A stretch of 52,201 nucleotides of DNA from an uncultured Selenomonadaceae bacterium. GTDB taxonomy: Bacteria > Bacillota > Negativicutes > Selenomonadales > Selenomonadaceae. The translations under genes and the position numbers were made by a program. The notes below the pieces were generated by a model. The model was not told the origin of the DNA. It did not search any database and worked only from the letters and a program-made list of their open reading frames with translations. Below, piece after piece: positions 9,259 through 18,418 of the stretch. The stretch spans positions 1 to 52,201 of the forward strand of contig CAJOIA010000012.1 of the NCBI GenBank assembly GCA_905234505.1, in the 5' to 3' direction. How positions within the stretch are numbered: the stretch's first letter is position 1; each line of letters opens with the position of its first letter.

Positions 9259-10737
9259 TCATCGATTAATTTTAGTAATGGCGTCAACAAGTCCTGCGAT
9301 TGTAAATTCCTGCGCGACAATATCAGCTTCAACGCCAAATTTTTTCAAAGTGCCAGCTGTTACCGGACCAATCGCTGCAGTTTTAACTTTCGACAAAACT
9401 TCAGCGCCCACTGCCGCGATAAAATTTTCAACTGTCGATGAACTTGTAAACGTCACAATATCAAGTTCATTAAAATTAATATCGCCAGCATTTTCAGCGG
9501 CGGCAATTGTTTTATAGGCAGCGGTAACTGTTACCTCAGCGCCAATTTTTTTTAGTTCAATCGGCAAAATATCACGGGCAACTTCTGCGCGAGCGATTAA
9601 AATTTTCTTACCGGCAACGAGATTTTTCAGCGCGTCAATCAAGCCTTCTGCGCGAAATTCAGCGGGAATAATATCAGCCATAATTCCAAATTCAGAAAGT
9701 TTATCGGCGGTTGCAGAGCCAATCACAGCCACTTTCGCATTGCCTAAAGCGCGCGCGTCCAGCTTGAAAATTTTCAGCCGCTCAAAAAATTTCTCAACGC
9801 CATTAGCGCTCGTGAAAATCACCCAGTCAAAATTTTTGATATCGGAAATAGCTGCGTCTAAACTTTTGAAATTATCGGTAGGCGCAGCTATTTTTATTGT
9901 GGGAAATTCGATAACTTCCGCGCCGAGATTTTCAAGTTTTGCACTAAGTTTAGATGCCTGCTCGCGCGTTCGAGTCACAAGAATTTTTCTGCCAAATAAA
10001 ATTTTATTATCGAACCATTTCAGATTTTCGCGCAGATTGACGACTTCACCGACAACGAAAATTGCGGGCGGAGCAATTTTATTTTTCTCAACATCAGCTG
10101 CTGCATTTTCCAGCGTGGTTATCAAAACTTCCTGCGCGGGTTTCGTACCGTTGCGAATAACAGCCGCCGGAGTATTTCCTGCGCGACCATTTTCAATCAA
10201 TTTAGCGGTAATTTTAGCCAAATTGGCAATGCCCATTAAAAAAATCAGCGTATCAGCGGCGGTCGAAATTTTATCCCAGCGAATACTAGATTCAGATTTT
10301 GCGGGATCTTCGTGCCCTGTGACGACGGCAAATGAAGTCGCAATGCCGCGATGAGTGACCGGAATGCCCGCGTATGCCGGAACTGCAATAGCACTTGTGA
10401 CGCCTGGAATTATTTCAAAGTCAACGCCATTTTCGCGCAGAAATAGCGCCTCTTCGCCGCCGCGCCCAAATACAAATGGATCTCCGCCTTTGAGCCGCAC
10501 AATATTTTTTCCGCTCTTAGCCTTATCAACCAGCAATTTATTAATTTCAGTCTGCGCCAAAGTGTGTTGCCCCGCCGATTTTCCAACATAAATTTTTTCA
10601 GCGTCATTTGCGTATTTCAAAATTTTTTCGTCAGCAAGCCGGTCGTAAATCACAACATCAGCCGTTTTTAAAATCTCGCGCGCTTTCACAGTTAAAAGTC
10701 CTGCGTCACCTGGTCCGGCGCCCATTAAATATACCAT
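9259..10737 (-). CDS. cobA-hemD: uroporphyrinogen-III C-methyltransferase / uroporphyrinogen-III synthase fusion
   Basis: A two-domain cytoplasmic enzyme of 492 residues. Residues 1-240 are the SAM-dependent C-methyltransferase (VYLMGAGPGDAGLLT at the start, GGDPFVFGRGGEE, TSAIAVPAYAGIPVTHRG), which makes precorrin-2 from uroporphyrinogen III. Residues about 247-492 are the uroporphyrinogen-III synthase domain (KILVTRTREQASKL, DWVIFTSANGVEKFF, VTFTSSSTVENF). The fusion is common in Firmicutes and channels flux toward sirohaem or cobalamin. The gene lies between murI and hemB with short gaps. A GAGGTG site precedes the ATG. Confidence 0.96.
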   Translation of the reverse strand: MVYLMGAGPGDAGLLTVKAREILKTADVVIYDRLADEKILKYANDAEKIYVGKSAGQHTLAQTEINKLLVDKAKSGKNIVRLKGGDPFVFGRGGEEALFLRENGVDFEIIPGVTSAIAVPAYAGIPVTHRGIATSFAVVTGHEDPAKSESSIRWDKISTAADTLIFLMGIANLAKITAKLIENGRAGNTPAAVIRNGTKPAQEVLITTLENAAADVEKNKIAPPAIFVVGEVVNLRENLKWFDNKILFGRKILVTRTREQASKLSAKLENLGAEVIEFPTIKIAAPTDNFKSLDAAISDIKNFDWVIFTSANGVEKFFERLKIFKLDARALGNAKVAVIGSATADKLSEFGIMADIIPAEFRAEGLIDALKNLVAGKKILIARAEVARDILPIELKKIGAEVTVTAAYKTIAAAENAGDINFNELDIVTFTSSSTVENFIAAVGAEVLSKVKTAAIGPVTAGTLKKFGVEADIVAQEFTIAGLVDAITKINR

Positions 10738-10746
10738 TTCAGCACC

Positions 10747-11562
10747 TCAAATCAAATACATTTCGTCAAGCCGTTGCAAATATTTTTCCAGCCGCGCCAA
10801 TTCTTTTGCCGAAGTTACCTTTCTGCCAGAGTAGTAGTAAGTGATTAGTGGTTGGTGGTTAGTGGCTAGTGTAAAAAAATCACTTTCCACTTTCCACTTT
10901 TCACTTTTCACTAAACCAGCTAAACGTATCAACTGATTCAATGTACCTTCGTTGCCGTCCAAAAATTTTATATGCGCGGGCAAAATTTTTCGCATCGTGT
11001 CTTTGAAATAATTAAAATGCGTGCAACCCAAAACTACCGACGAAAATTCGCTGAAGTCATACGCTGAAAATTCTTCGCGCAGATAATTTTCTACCGCCGC
11101 CGAATTAAATTCCATTCGCTCTGCAAATTCCACCAACTCCGATAACGCACGCAATTCCGCTAATTCTCGCGCGTTCAATCTGTCAATTAATGCTTGGAGC
11201 TTTTCACCCGTGATTGTGATTTCGGTTGCCGTCACCAAAACTTTTCGCGCAGGAAATAAATCTAGCGCTCGCTTTATCGCCGGTTCCATTCCAACTATCG
11301 GCAATGAATATTTTTCTCGCATCGCCCGCACAGCTGCTGAAGTTGCCGTATTGCATGCTATAACTATTGCTCCGACGTCCTGCGCGACCAAAAATTTAAA
11401 CGCTTCCGCTACGTATCCTAAAACTTGCTCTTGCGTCTTTGTGCCGTACGGTACGTTATCTTCGTCCGCATAAAAAATAAATTCTTCATTCGGCAAAATG
11501 TTCATCGCATGGTGCAAAACCGACAGCCCGCCTATCCCAGAGTCGAAAAACGCTATTTTCAA
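10747..11562 (-). CDS. murI: glutamate racemase with a repeat-derived insert
   Basis: Makes D-glutamate for peptidoglycan. The two catalytic cysteines are visible in ACNTATSAA and LGCTHF, and the N-terminus has the family FDSGIGGLSVL block. TTG 11562 is preferred because GAGGTGAGG lies just upstream; the longer ATG frame at 11613 overlaps the phosphate transporter and adds a non-family tail. Between the racemase core and the C-terminal VTSAKELARLEKYL segment, a stretch of about 27-28 residues (KSEKWKVESDFF through LITYYY) is encoded by a heptamer repeat element that stays in frame. The protein is otherwise about the normal length for MurI, so the insert probably sits in a surface loop near the C-terminus. 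Confidence 0.94.
   Translation of the reverse strand: MKIAFFDSGIGGLSVLHHAMNILPNEEFIFYADEDNVPYGTKTQEQVLGYVAEAFKFLVAQDVGAIVIACNTATSAAVRAMREKYSLPIVGMEPAIKRALDLFPARKVLVTATEITITGEKLQALIDRLNARELAELRALSELVEFAERMEFNSAAVENYLREEFSAYDFSEFSSVVLGCTHFNYFKDTMRKILPAHIKFLDGNEGTLNQLIRLAGLVKSEKWKVESDFFTLATNHQPLITYYYSGRKVTSAKELARLEKYLQRLDEMYLI
10836..10914. repeat. heptamer-type inverted repeat inside murI (copy 2)
   Basis: Plus-strand heptamers of the GTGATTAGTGGTTGG type are followed by a T/A-rich centre and then CACTTTCCACTTTTCAC-type complements. It is the same family as the intergenic copies at 1629 and 31003 but lies wholly inside the murI reading frame and introduces no stop on the coding strand. Confidence 0.8.
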
Positions 11563-11572
11563 AATCCTCACC

Positions 11573-12571
11573 TCAATCAAAAATAAAATCCACAGCGTAA
11601 TATGCGCCCGCACCCATAAGCGCCGTCAAAGGTATTGTCATAATCCACGCCTTAACCATTTCTTGAGCCACGCCCCAATGTACCGCGTTAACTCGCTTAG
11701 CCGTGCCTACGCCCATTATCGAGCCGGAAACTACGTGCGTTGTCGATACCGGCAAATGTAAAAGCGTCGCACTAAATACCACAATTGACGAATTTAAATC
11801 CGCCGCAAAGCCGCTTATCGGCTCTAACTTGAAGATTTTCCCGCCGATTGTTTTTATTATTCGCCAGCCGCCCGTCGCTGTTCCTATCGCCATTGCCGTC
11901 GCGCAGAGGATTTTTACAAAGGTCGGAACTTCAAATTCGCTGATAAAGCCGCCGCTGAATAGTGCCAGCGTTATTATTCCCATAGATTTTTGCGCGTCGT
12001 TCGAGCCGTGTGAAAATGCCATTGTCGCCGCTGATAATATTTGCATTCGCCTAAATCCATCGTTAACAGCGTGCGGGCTGAAATTCCCAAATAGCCGAAA
12101 TAAAATATTCATCACGATAACGCCGGTAACAATCGCAACGCACGGCGAAGCTATCAGCGCCACAACAATTTTGCCAATCCCATTCCAATTCAAACCTTCA
12201 GCGCCGACAGAAATTAAAACCGCGCCGATTAATCCGCCAACAAGCGCGTGAGATGAACTCGAGGGTATTCCGAACCACCACGTTAACAAATTCCAAACAA
12301 TTGCTCCGAAAAGCGCCGCGATAATTATTTTTTCGTCAACAATATTAGCCGAACTGACAATATCGCTGCCAATTGTCTTAGCTACGCCTGTTGAAAACAT
12401 TGCCCCAAAAAAATTTAGACCCGCCGCCATAATTATTGCGTGGGTCGGATAAAGTGCGCGTGTTGATACTGAAGTTGCTATCGCGTTTGCCGTGTCGTGG
12501 AAGCCATTTATGAAATCGAACGCCAGTGCCAAGATTATTACCGTGAAAATTAAGTATTGCAGTTCAAGCAT
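11573..12571 (-). CDS. pit: inorganic phosphate transporter, PiT family
   Basis: A 332-residue inner-membrane transporter that couples phosphate (often as metal phosphate) entry to protons or sodium. It carries the PiT hallmark GFHDTANAIA near residue 22, an internal repeat (FSHGSNDAQKSMG), and about ten hydrophobic helices. The start overlaps the end of the DUF47 gene by eight bases, indicating translational coupling. The DUF47-PiT pairing is the standard low-affinity phosphate module in many bacteria. Confidence 0.94.
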   Translation of the reverse strand: MLELQYLIFTVIILALAFDFINGFHDTANAIATSVSTRALYPTHAIIMAAGLNFFGAMFSTGVAKTIGSDIVSSANIVDEKIIIAALFGAIVWNLLTWWFGIPSSSSHALVGGLIGAVLISVGAEGLNWNGIGKIVVALIASPCVAIVTGVIVMNILFRLFGNFSPHAVNDGFRRMQILSAATMAFSHGSNDAQKSMGIITLALFSGGFISEFEVPTFVKILCATAMAIGTATGGWRIIKTIGGKIFKLEPISGFAADLNSSIVVFSATLLHLPVSTTHVVSGSIMGVGTAKRVNAVHWGVAQEMVKAWIMTIPLTALMGAGAYYAVDFIFD

Positions 12572-13220
12572 ATTTCATAACCACCCCGCGAATCATTTCG
12601 GCAATTTTTTTGCAATGGTCAAGCGTCTGCTCAAGGTCTTCAAGAATATCTTTCCATTTGATAAGATGAATAACCGCCTTGCTCGCGCCGTGCTCCTTAG
12701 CTGCAACTTCCGCTTCGTCAAATAAAATTCCAATATCTTCACGGTAAATGTGATCGCCTTTGCCTTCGTAATCGGCAACTTTATGGACGGCGTCAAGCAT
12801 TTCACGCTGATTTTTTTTAATATCCTTCATAAGTTCAAATGCGCGCAAAAGTTCATTTGTGCTGTCGACAAGCAGCTTAGTCATTCGCGCAGATTTTTCA
12901 GTGGCGTGTCCGGCGTGATACATAATGATTCGCTGAAGTGCGTCGTGCAACATATCAACGCCCGTTGCCAATTCGCTCGCTATCATATAAATATCTTCGC
13001 GATCAATCGGCGTAATGAAACTCAGATTCAGCTTAGCGATAATTCGCTCGTTAACTTCGTCTGCGGCGGATTCCAGCCCGAGAATTTCTTCAATGCGCTC
13101 AAATGTTTTATTTGGGTCTTTAATGACTTCGTCGAGCAAAACCGCGCCCAAGTGAAAATATTTCGCGTTCTCCAAAAATAAATCGAAGAACTCCGTGTCC
13201 TTGCGAGAAAAATTAAACAT
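12564..13220 (-). CDS. PhoU-like DUF47 phosphate transport regulator
   Basis: A 218-residue, almost entirely helical cytoplasmic protein of the DUF47/PhoU-like family that partners PiT transporters. It opens with MFNFSRKDTEFFDLF and contains the family's charged helices with repeated E/D-x3-D-like metal-binding spacing (EEILGLESAADEVNERI, and later KVADYEGKGDHIYRED). A GGAGG site precedes the ATG. It overlaps pit downstream and rluD upstream (7 bases), so the three are read as one unit. The role in controlling phosphate uptake is inferred from the family and from this pairing. Confidence 0.92.
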   Translation of the reverse strand: MFNFSRKDTEFFDLFLENAKYFHLGAVLLDEVIKDPNKTFERIEEILGLESAADEVNERIIAKLNLSFITPIDREDIYMIASELATGVDMLHDALQRIIMYHAGHATEKSARMTKLLVDSTNELLRAFELMKDIKKNQREMLDAVHKVADYEGKGDHIYREDIGILFDEAEVAAKEHGASKAVIHLIKWKDILEDLEQTLDHCKKIAEMIRGVVMKYA

Positions 13221-14121
13221 TCGATTCCTCCAGCTGCTTTAAAATTTTCGCCATATCATTTGGCAGCGGGGCAGTGAAATTCATACGCTCATTGGTTTCG
13301 GGGTGAATCAAACTCAATTTATGCGAGTGCAATGCCTGCCCGCTTATCTCAAAAATATTTTTTCGCGCAGTGTATTTTGTATCGCCCAAAAGCGGATGCC
13401 CAATCGCCGCCATATGCACGCGGATTTGATGAGTCCTGCCGGTCTGCAGTTTGCATTCAATGTAGGTAAATTTTTTAAACCGCTCCAAAACTTTAAACTC
13501 GGTAACAGCCGGTTTGCCGCCCGCCACAATTGCCATTTTCTGCCGGTCAATTTTATCGCGCCCTATTGCGCCGTTAATTATCCCAACATTGTCGCGCAGG
13601 ACGCCGTGAACTATAGCCAAATATTTTCGCGTGGCAATTTTATTTTTTATTTGCTCCGCCAAATTCACGTGTGCCAAATCATTTTTCGCAACGACCATAA
13701 CGCCCGAAGTATCTTTATCTAGCCGGTGAACAATGCCAGGACGCTTGACGCCGTTAATCCCAGATAAATCTTTGCAATGAAAAAGCAACGCATTAACCAG
13801 TGTGCCGGATTTCACGGTATCGGCGGGGTGTACAGTCATTCCGCGCGCCTTATTCACCACAATAATATCGCCGTCTTCGTATAGAATATCCAGCGGCAAA
13901 TTTTCCGGCAAATATTCAGTTTCAGCAGTTTCAACTTCGCCAATAAAAATATTTTCGCCGCCCGCCAATTTCAAACTCGGCTTAACAAATTTTTCGTCGA
14001 CAGCAACGATGCCGTCGCCAATAATTTTTTGAATGTACGAACGCGACCAATCTGGAAATTTCTCATTCAAATAAATATCCAGCCGCAAATTTTTAGCTGC
14101 ACTTTCAACTGTAAAATTCAT
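13213..14121 (-). CDS. rluD: RluA/RluD-family pseudouridine synthase
   Basis: A 302-residue enzyme that converts uridine to pseudouridine in RNA, most likely 23S rRNA. An N-terminal S4 RNA-binding domain (about residues 10-75) precedes the catalytic domain with the family motif PGIVHRLDKDTSGVMVVAKN, whose Asp is the catalytic residue. The later block QTGRTHQIRVHMAAIGHPLLGD is also diagnostic. Its ATG overlaps the lspA stop as ATGA. The lspA-rluD order is conserved in many Firmicutes. The exact target (rluD versus another RluA paralogue) cannot be fixed from sequence alone. Confidence 0.93.
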   Translation of the reverse strand: MNFTVESAAKNLRLDIYLNEKFPDWSRSYIQKIIGDGIVAVDEKFVKPSLKLAGGENIFIGEVETAETEYLPENLPLDILYEDGDIIVVNKARGMTVHPADTVKSGTLVNALLFHCKDLSGINGVKRPGIVHRLDKDTSGVMVVAKNDLAHVNLAEQIKNKIATRKYLAIVHGVLRDNVGIINGAIGRDKIDRQKMAIVAGGKPAVTEFKVLERFKKFTYIECKLQTGRTHQIRVHMAAIGHPLLGDTKYTARKNIFEISGQALHSHKLSLIHPETNERMNFTAPLPNDMAKILKQLEESNV

Positions 14122-14645
14122 CGCCGCGCCCTTTCGTCGTCGTCCATTTTAAAAGTTACAATGTAAATCATTATGAGCATACCTCCGACAATTGCCATAT
14201 CTGCCACGTTGAAAATTGCGCCGAATCCTAAATCAAAAAAATCTATCACCTTGCCTGTTTGCACTCTGTCAATTAAATTTGCCGTCGAGCCGCTCACCAA
14301 ACTTATCCACGCGAATTTTAGAAGCCTATTGTCTTTCTTGATTCGCGGAAAAAAATATGCGAATGAAATTAACAGCGCTGCCCCTATTAACAAAAAAAAT
14401 ACCCGCTGATTGGGCAAAATTCCAAATGCCGCGCCGGGGTTTAGTACGTATGTGAATCGGAAAAAATTCCCCAGTATAGGAATTGATTCGCCGAGCGACA
14501 TTGACTTCACGATTTGAATTTTTGAAAATTGGTCGAGTGCGATTATTCCCACGAACAAAACTTTTTCCCAATGTACAATTAATATCACGAAAAATAATTC
14601 AATGACGAGCAAAACTTTTTGCAGAAATTTGATAACAGATTTCAC
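14118..14645 (-). CDS. lspA: lipoprotein signal peptidase (signal peptidase II) with an extra N-terminal helix
   Basis: A membrane aspartyl protease that removes signal peptides from prolipoproteins. The catalytic aspartates are in NLIDR and FNVADM, and NPGAAFG and VIDFFDLGF are conserved family blocks. The family normally begins at the helix containing ALDQFSK; here about 25 further residues precede it and form an additional hydrophobic stretch (FLQKVLLVIELFFVILIV). The GTG start at 14645 is supported by GAGG seven bases upstream, so the extension seems real. It lies between divIVA and rluD. Confidence 0.93.
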   Translation of the reverse strand: MKSVIKFLQKVLLVIELFFVILIVHWEKVLFVGIIALDQFSKIQIVKSMSLGESIPILGNFFRFTYVLNPGAAFGILPNQRVFFLLIGAALLISFAYFFPRIKKDNRLLKFAWISLVSGSTANLIDRVQTGKVIDFFDLGFGAIFNVADMAIVGGMLIMIYIVTFKMDDDERARR

Positions 14646-14654
14646 GGCGAAGCC

Positions 14655-15392
14655 TCAATTTTTCTTGACCGGTGCATAAGCAACGGGTTCGTCCGGTTTA
14701 TCTTTGTTATCGGATTTAGATTTTGCGTCAGCTATTTTAGATTCAGCGGGATTAGAAACTTTTGAAGTTGCAGGAACGTCAGATTTTTTAACAGGCTGGC
14801 TGATAGCGTCATAGACTTTCAAACCCTGTTCGATTTTGAGCGCGGCGGCTTTTATGGATTCAGTTTCATTTGGACCAGGAATTGAGCTCAAAAGTTGCGT
14901 AATGACTGCAAGTTCAGATTCAAGAGCGGTACGCATTTTCAGCAGGAAAGCATTTTTTTCGCGGACAATCCTATCATATTCTGTAACGACGGCGTGCAGT
15001 TTATTAGCTGCCTCGTCCATTTGATGCTTAGCGTCGAGTTGTGCCTGCACACGGATATTTTGAGCTTCGCGCATTGTATTTTCATGGACGCTTTGAGCCT
15101 CATTAGTGGCGTTTTCGCGTATATCCTTAGCATTTTTTCGCGCAGAATTTATAACTTCTTCAGCGGTTTTCTGCGCGACCATCAAGGTATCTTGCAAATT
15201 TTGTTCAAGGTTTTTGTAATGGCTAATTTCCTTTTCATTAAGATTGGCGCGCTCTTTAAGTTTTTCATTTTCGCGCAGAACTCTTTCATAATCGCTCACA
15301 ATCCTATCAAGAAATTCATCAACTTCATTTTCATTGTAGCCGCGAAAACTTTTTTTAAATTCGTGATTGTGAATGTCCATTGGCGTAAGCAC
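14655..15392 (-). CDS. divIVA: DivIVA cell-division/polarity protein
   Basis: A coiled-coil protein that binds curved membrane at poles and septa. The N-terminal lipid-binding domain is typical (VLTPMDIHNHEFKKSFRGYNENEVDEFLD), followed by long coiled coil (about residues 30-170) and a Lys/Asp-rich unstructured tail ending KPDEPVAYAPVKKN. I place the start at GTG 15392: it gives the usual family N-terminus (M/V-L-T-P) and lies eight bases after AGGAGG, whereas ATG 15398 is only two bases from it. It is directly after ylmH, as in many Firmicutes. Confidence 0.94.
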   Translation of the reverse strand: MLTPMDIHNHEFKKSFRGYNENEVDEFLDRIVSDYERVLRENEKLKERANLNEKEISHYKNLEQNLQDTLMVAQKTAEEVINSARKNAKDIRENATNEAQSVHENTMREAQNIRVQAQLDAKHQMDEAANKLHAVVTEYDRIVREKNAFLLKMRTALESELAVITQLLSSIPGPNETESIKAAALKIEQGLKVYDAISQPVKKSDVPATSKVSNPAESKIADAKSKSDNKDKPDEPVAYAPVKKN

Positions 15393-15407
15393 CGACATTG
15401 CCTCCTA

Positions 15408-16196
15408 TTAAAAAAATCTTTTGAGTAGGACGCCGATTCGTCCTTTTTTAGTTTGCCCGCGAATTTCCGAAACTTCCAGCCGACCGCGCCCGCGCATACT
15501 TAAAACGTCGCCTTCCTTGATTGACTGCGCTGCATTTTTCACGGTTTGCCAATTCAGCTTGACTTTTTCAGCGTCAATTTCAGCCGCCATTTTACTGCGC
15601 GACATTCCAAAACCGGCGGCAGCAATAGAATCAACACGCAATGACGCAACGGTTGCGCTAATTTCTTTAACGCGCTCTTCTTTAGGCGCAATTTCCGAAA
15701 GTTCGTCAAGCTTTGTCTCAACGCCCGCGTCGCCAATCCTTTTCAAATTCGCAATGAAATAATCAGCCATTTTCTTATCGATAAGGATTTTAGCAAATTC
15801 TTTCGTGGCAATGATATCGCCGACAATTTCGCGATTAACGCCCAAACTCAAAATCGAACCGAGAACGTCGCGATGACTGAGCCGCGCAAATTCACCATTC
15901 CACTCAGCTTTGATAACCGCAATTTCAAATGCTGGCGTCCCTGCAAAATCCGTGTGACAAAAAGCAACGCGTTGCCTTTCCGCGCCGATATAGCCGCCAT
16001 CAAATTCAACATTCAAATCACCAAGACTATTAGCAATAGTATTCGCCATTTCCTGCTCAAAAGGCGTCAGAAACCCGCTCAATTTATACTTGCGATTCTT
16101 AATAGCTTGACTGGCAAAATCTACCAGCTTAACCGCCATTTGTTCGCCTTCAGTGCCCTTGTAGTAGCGAATTATTTTTTCCCGCGTATCCTGCAA
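15408..16196 (-). CDS. ylmH: YlmH-type S4-domain RNA-binding protein
   Basis: A 262-residue cytoplasmic protein with an N-terminal YlmH domain (GFLTPFEQEMANTIA, then QRVAFCHTDF) and a C-terminal S4 RNA-binding domain (VKLNWQTVKNAAQSIKEGDVLSMRGRGRLEVSEI). Family members act in the division gene neighbourhood and are implicated in ribosome-associated RNA binding. The start is a TTG with AAGGAG upstream. Normally sepF and ylmG lie just before it; here four glycan genes separate it from sepF. Confidence 0.9.
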   Translation of the reverse strand: MQDTREKIIRYYKGTEGEQMAVKLVDFASQAIKNRKYKLSGFLTPFEQEMANTIANSLGDLNVEFDGGYIGAERQRVAFCHTDFAGTPAFEIAVIKAEWNGEFARLSHRDVLGSILSLGVNREIVGDIIATKEFAKILIDKKMADYFIANLKRIGDAGVETKLDELSEIAPKEERVKEISATVASLRVDSIAAAGFGMSRSKMAAEIDAEKVKLNWQTVKNAAQSIKEGDVLSMRGRGRLEVSEIRGQTKKGRIGVLLKRFF

Positions 16197-16214
16197 ATTT
16201 TCAACTCCTTAATA

Positions 16215-17328
16215 TTATTCCGGTATAGCATAAAGCACAAGTTCTTGAGGGACAACCGCTCCGTGCATTCTAAGATAAAATTTATAACTATTGTTAAGGC
16301 TTCTAATATACTGCGGAATTGTAATTAAATCCTCCGGTTTATGGTAAACGCAAATTGTCAGCGTCGGCTTGTTTTTCTTAATGGTCTTAGCTGCGCCTTG
16401 CAATGCCTTCAATTCACTACCTTCAATGTCCATCTTAATAAAGTTGACATTTTCATCTTCAACCAGATTATCAATAGTATCAACCGCTATATATACATTT
16501 CCAGTTTCGGTCACAAGTGAACTTTTTGACCACTTAGAATCAACGTTGAAAGACAGCTGTCCGCGCTCATTCCAAACGCCGCCATTAAAAAGCGTGACAT
16601 TCTCATAATTTTTCTGCGCGATAAACTTTTCTAGCTCTGCAAAATTATTACCATCGGGCTCAATTCCCCAGATTTTTGAATAATTGCCTTTAAAAAATTT
16701 AATGAACTTTGCTATTGTATCCCCGCGCCAAGCTCCGCAGTCTACATACCCCCCCCCTATTATTTATTGTACTATAAGTATATTTATTAAAATAGTCTTC
16801 GTTGCCATCTTCGTAATCAAATTCCTCAGCAATCGCCGGGTCTCCAGATATATGTAGCTTAAGATAGTTAACCATCGTTTTTTTGGAATCATCATTTTCG
16901 AGCAAACTGTAAGTTTCGAGAAATTCATTTTTGTTTTCCAGAATATAGGCGTATGTGATATTTTGATAAGCAGCATAAGAAATGGCATAGTGGATAATTT
17001 TATCATTTTTTAAAAAATCAAATGCGCGCGAGCCGTTCATTCCAAGAACAAAAACATATTTATCCGCCTGCTTTGAGATTTCTTCAAAATTATAGATTGG
17101 AAGTCCTCGAAAAGTTTTATTCGGAGCGTAAAAATCAGCATCAACCGAATAGCCGTGAATCTCTACACCGATACTTTTAAGTTTATCCGTCATTGCACTA
17201 GCATATCCGCCAGCGCCATAAATGATCACGGGGAGATTGTGTTTTTTAATTTTTTCAAGTGTCATTTCGCGAATATCTGACAGCCCTTCAAATTCGCTCA
17301 AAAAATTTTTAAGTTCCATATTTTTCAT
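16215..17328 (-). pseudogene. FkbM-family methyltransferase, switched off by a 9-G tract (putative phase-variable gene)
   Basis: The first frame from ATG 17328 encodes about 190 residues. It holds a Rossmann-like N-terminal domain (LPVIIYGAGGYASAMTDKL near residue 33) of the type often attached to FkbM enzymes. It then meets a run of nine G on the coding strand (16749-16757) and terminates 19 codons later. One base fewer (8 G) or two more (11 G) would join it to the second frame. That frame starts GYVDCGAWRGDTIAKF, a SAM-binding motif I, continues through GIEPDGNNFAELEKF and FIKMDIEGSELKALQGA, and ends at 16215. The restored protein would have about 370 residues and methylate a sugar in a surface glycan. 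Because the tract is a homopolymer, phase variation is the likeliest cause; a sequencing slip is the alternative. Confidence 0.8.
16749..16757 (-). repeat. homopolymeric G9 tract (C9 on plus) in the FkbM gene
   Basis: Nine consecutive C on the plus strand at the exact point where the two FkbM reading frames part. Lengths of 8 or 11 restore one continuous frame; 9 and 10 do not. Confidence 0.9.
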
Positions 17329-17329
17329 C

Positions 17330-18418
17330 TCAATAATTATTTAAAACACCAATAACATAATCGACTTCCGCCTCCGTCATACCGTTGAACATCGGCAAGC
17401 TTAAAACTTCTTCGGCAAATTTTTCGGCAATAGGAAAATCGCCACGCTTATAACCGAGCCGCGTGTAGCATTCTGCTAAATGCGGCGGTATCGGATAATG
17501 AATTACGGTCTTGATATTATTTTTTTCAAGATAAGACTGAAAATCTGCGCGATTTTTTGTACGAACGACGAATTGATGCCAAACGTGCTCCGCGTCTTCA
17601 CGGATTTTGGGCAAAATAATTTTTGAATTGGAAATTTCGCGCAGGTATCGGGCGGCAATATTTTTTCGCTCGCTGTTAAGTTCGTCTAAATGCGAAAGTT
17701 TCACGCGCAAAAGTGCCGCTTGAATTTCGTCCAGCCGCGAATTGACGCCTTCAAGCTTATTGTGATATTTAATTTCGCTACCGTAATTTCTAAGCATTTT
17801 AATTTTCTTGGCAAAATTTTCGTCGTCAGTAACAACCGCGCCAGAATCGCCAAACGCACCAAGATTTTTCGTCGGATAAAAACTAAAACAGCCAATGCCA
17901 AAAGTGCCCGTCATTTTGCCAGCGAATTTGGCACCGTGAGATTGTGCGCAATCTTCAATCAGCGGCAGATTATATTTCCGAGCTATCGCGCAGATTTTTT
18001 CCATATTCGACGCTTGCCCGTACAAATGCACAACCATAATTGCTTTGGTTTTATTGGTAATGGCGGTTTCAATTTTATCAGCGTCAAGATTGTAAAATTC
18101 GTCCGGCTCAATAAAAATCGGCGTCGCACCATTTTCAGTAATGGCTAAAACCGTTGCAATGTAAGTATTCGCCTGAACAATAACTTCATCGCCCGCGCCA
18201 ATTTTCAGCGCCCTAACTGTCAGCGTTAAAGCGTCAAGCCCAGAATTTACGCCAATACAAAATTTTGCTCCAAGATAATCAGCAAATTCGCGCTCAAAAT
18301 TTTCCAGTTCGTGCCCAAGAATATACCAGCCCGAACGTAACGCCCGCAAAGCTGCCGCCTCATATTCGGCTTGATGCAATTCAAATTGCCGCCCTAATAC
18401 CGCTAAATCAATTTTCAC
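17330..18418 (-). CDS. DegT/DnrJ/EryC1-family sugar aminotransferase (FdtB-like)
   Basis: A PLP enzyme of 362 residues that aminates a nucleotide-linked keto sugar. The PLP lysine lies in [18 protein letters not shown]. Other family blocks are [25 protein letters not shown] and [16 protein letters not shown]. Next to the QdtA/FdtA-like cupin gene it most plausibly forms dTDP-3-amino-3,6-dideoxyhexose. That specific product is an inference from the pair, not readable from the aminotransferase alone. GTG 18418 overlaps the cupin stop codon region and removes eight non-family residues of a longer TTG frame; its ribosome site is somewhat distant, so the start is less certain. Confidence 0.9.
   Translation of the reverse strand: MKIDLAVLGRQFELHQAEYEAAALRALRSGWYILGHELENFEREFADYLGAKFCIGVNSGLDALTLTVRALKIGAGDEVIVQANTYIATVLAITENGATPIFIEPDEFYNLDADKIETAITNKTKAIMVVHLYGQASNMEKICAIARKYNLPLIEDCAQSHGAKFAGKMTGTFGIGCFSFYPTKNLGAFGDSGAVVTDDENFAKKIKMLRNYGSEIKYHNKLEGVNSRLDEIQAALLRVKLSHLDELNSERKNIAARYLREISNSKIILPKIREDAEHVWHQFVVRTKNRADFQSYLEKNNIKTVIHYPIPPHLAECYTRLGYKRGDFPIAEKFAEEVLSLPMFNGMTEAEVDYVIGVLNNY

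Noticed and set aside
9740-10354. 204-codon plus-strand frame
   Set aside because: It is the antisense shadow of the cobA-hemD fusion, which has clear domain motifs on the minus strand.
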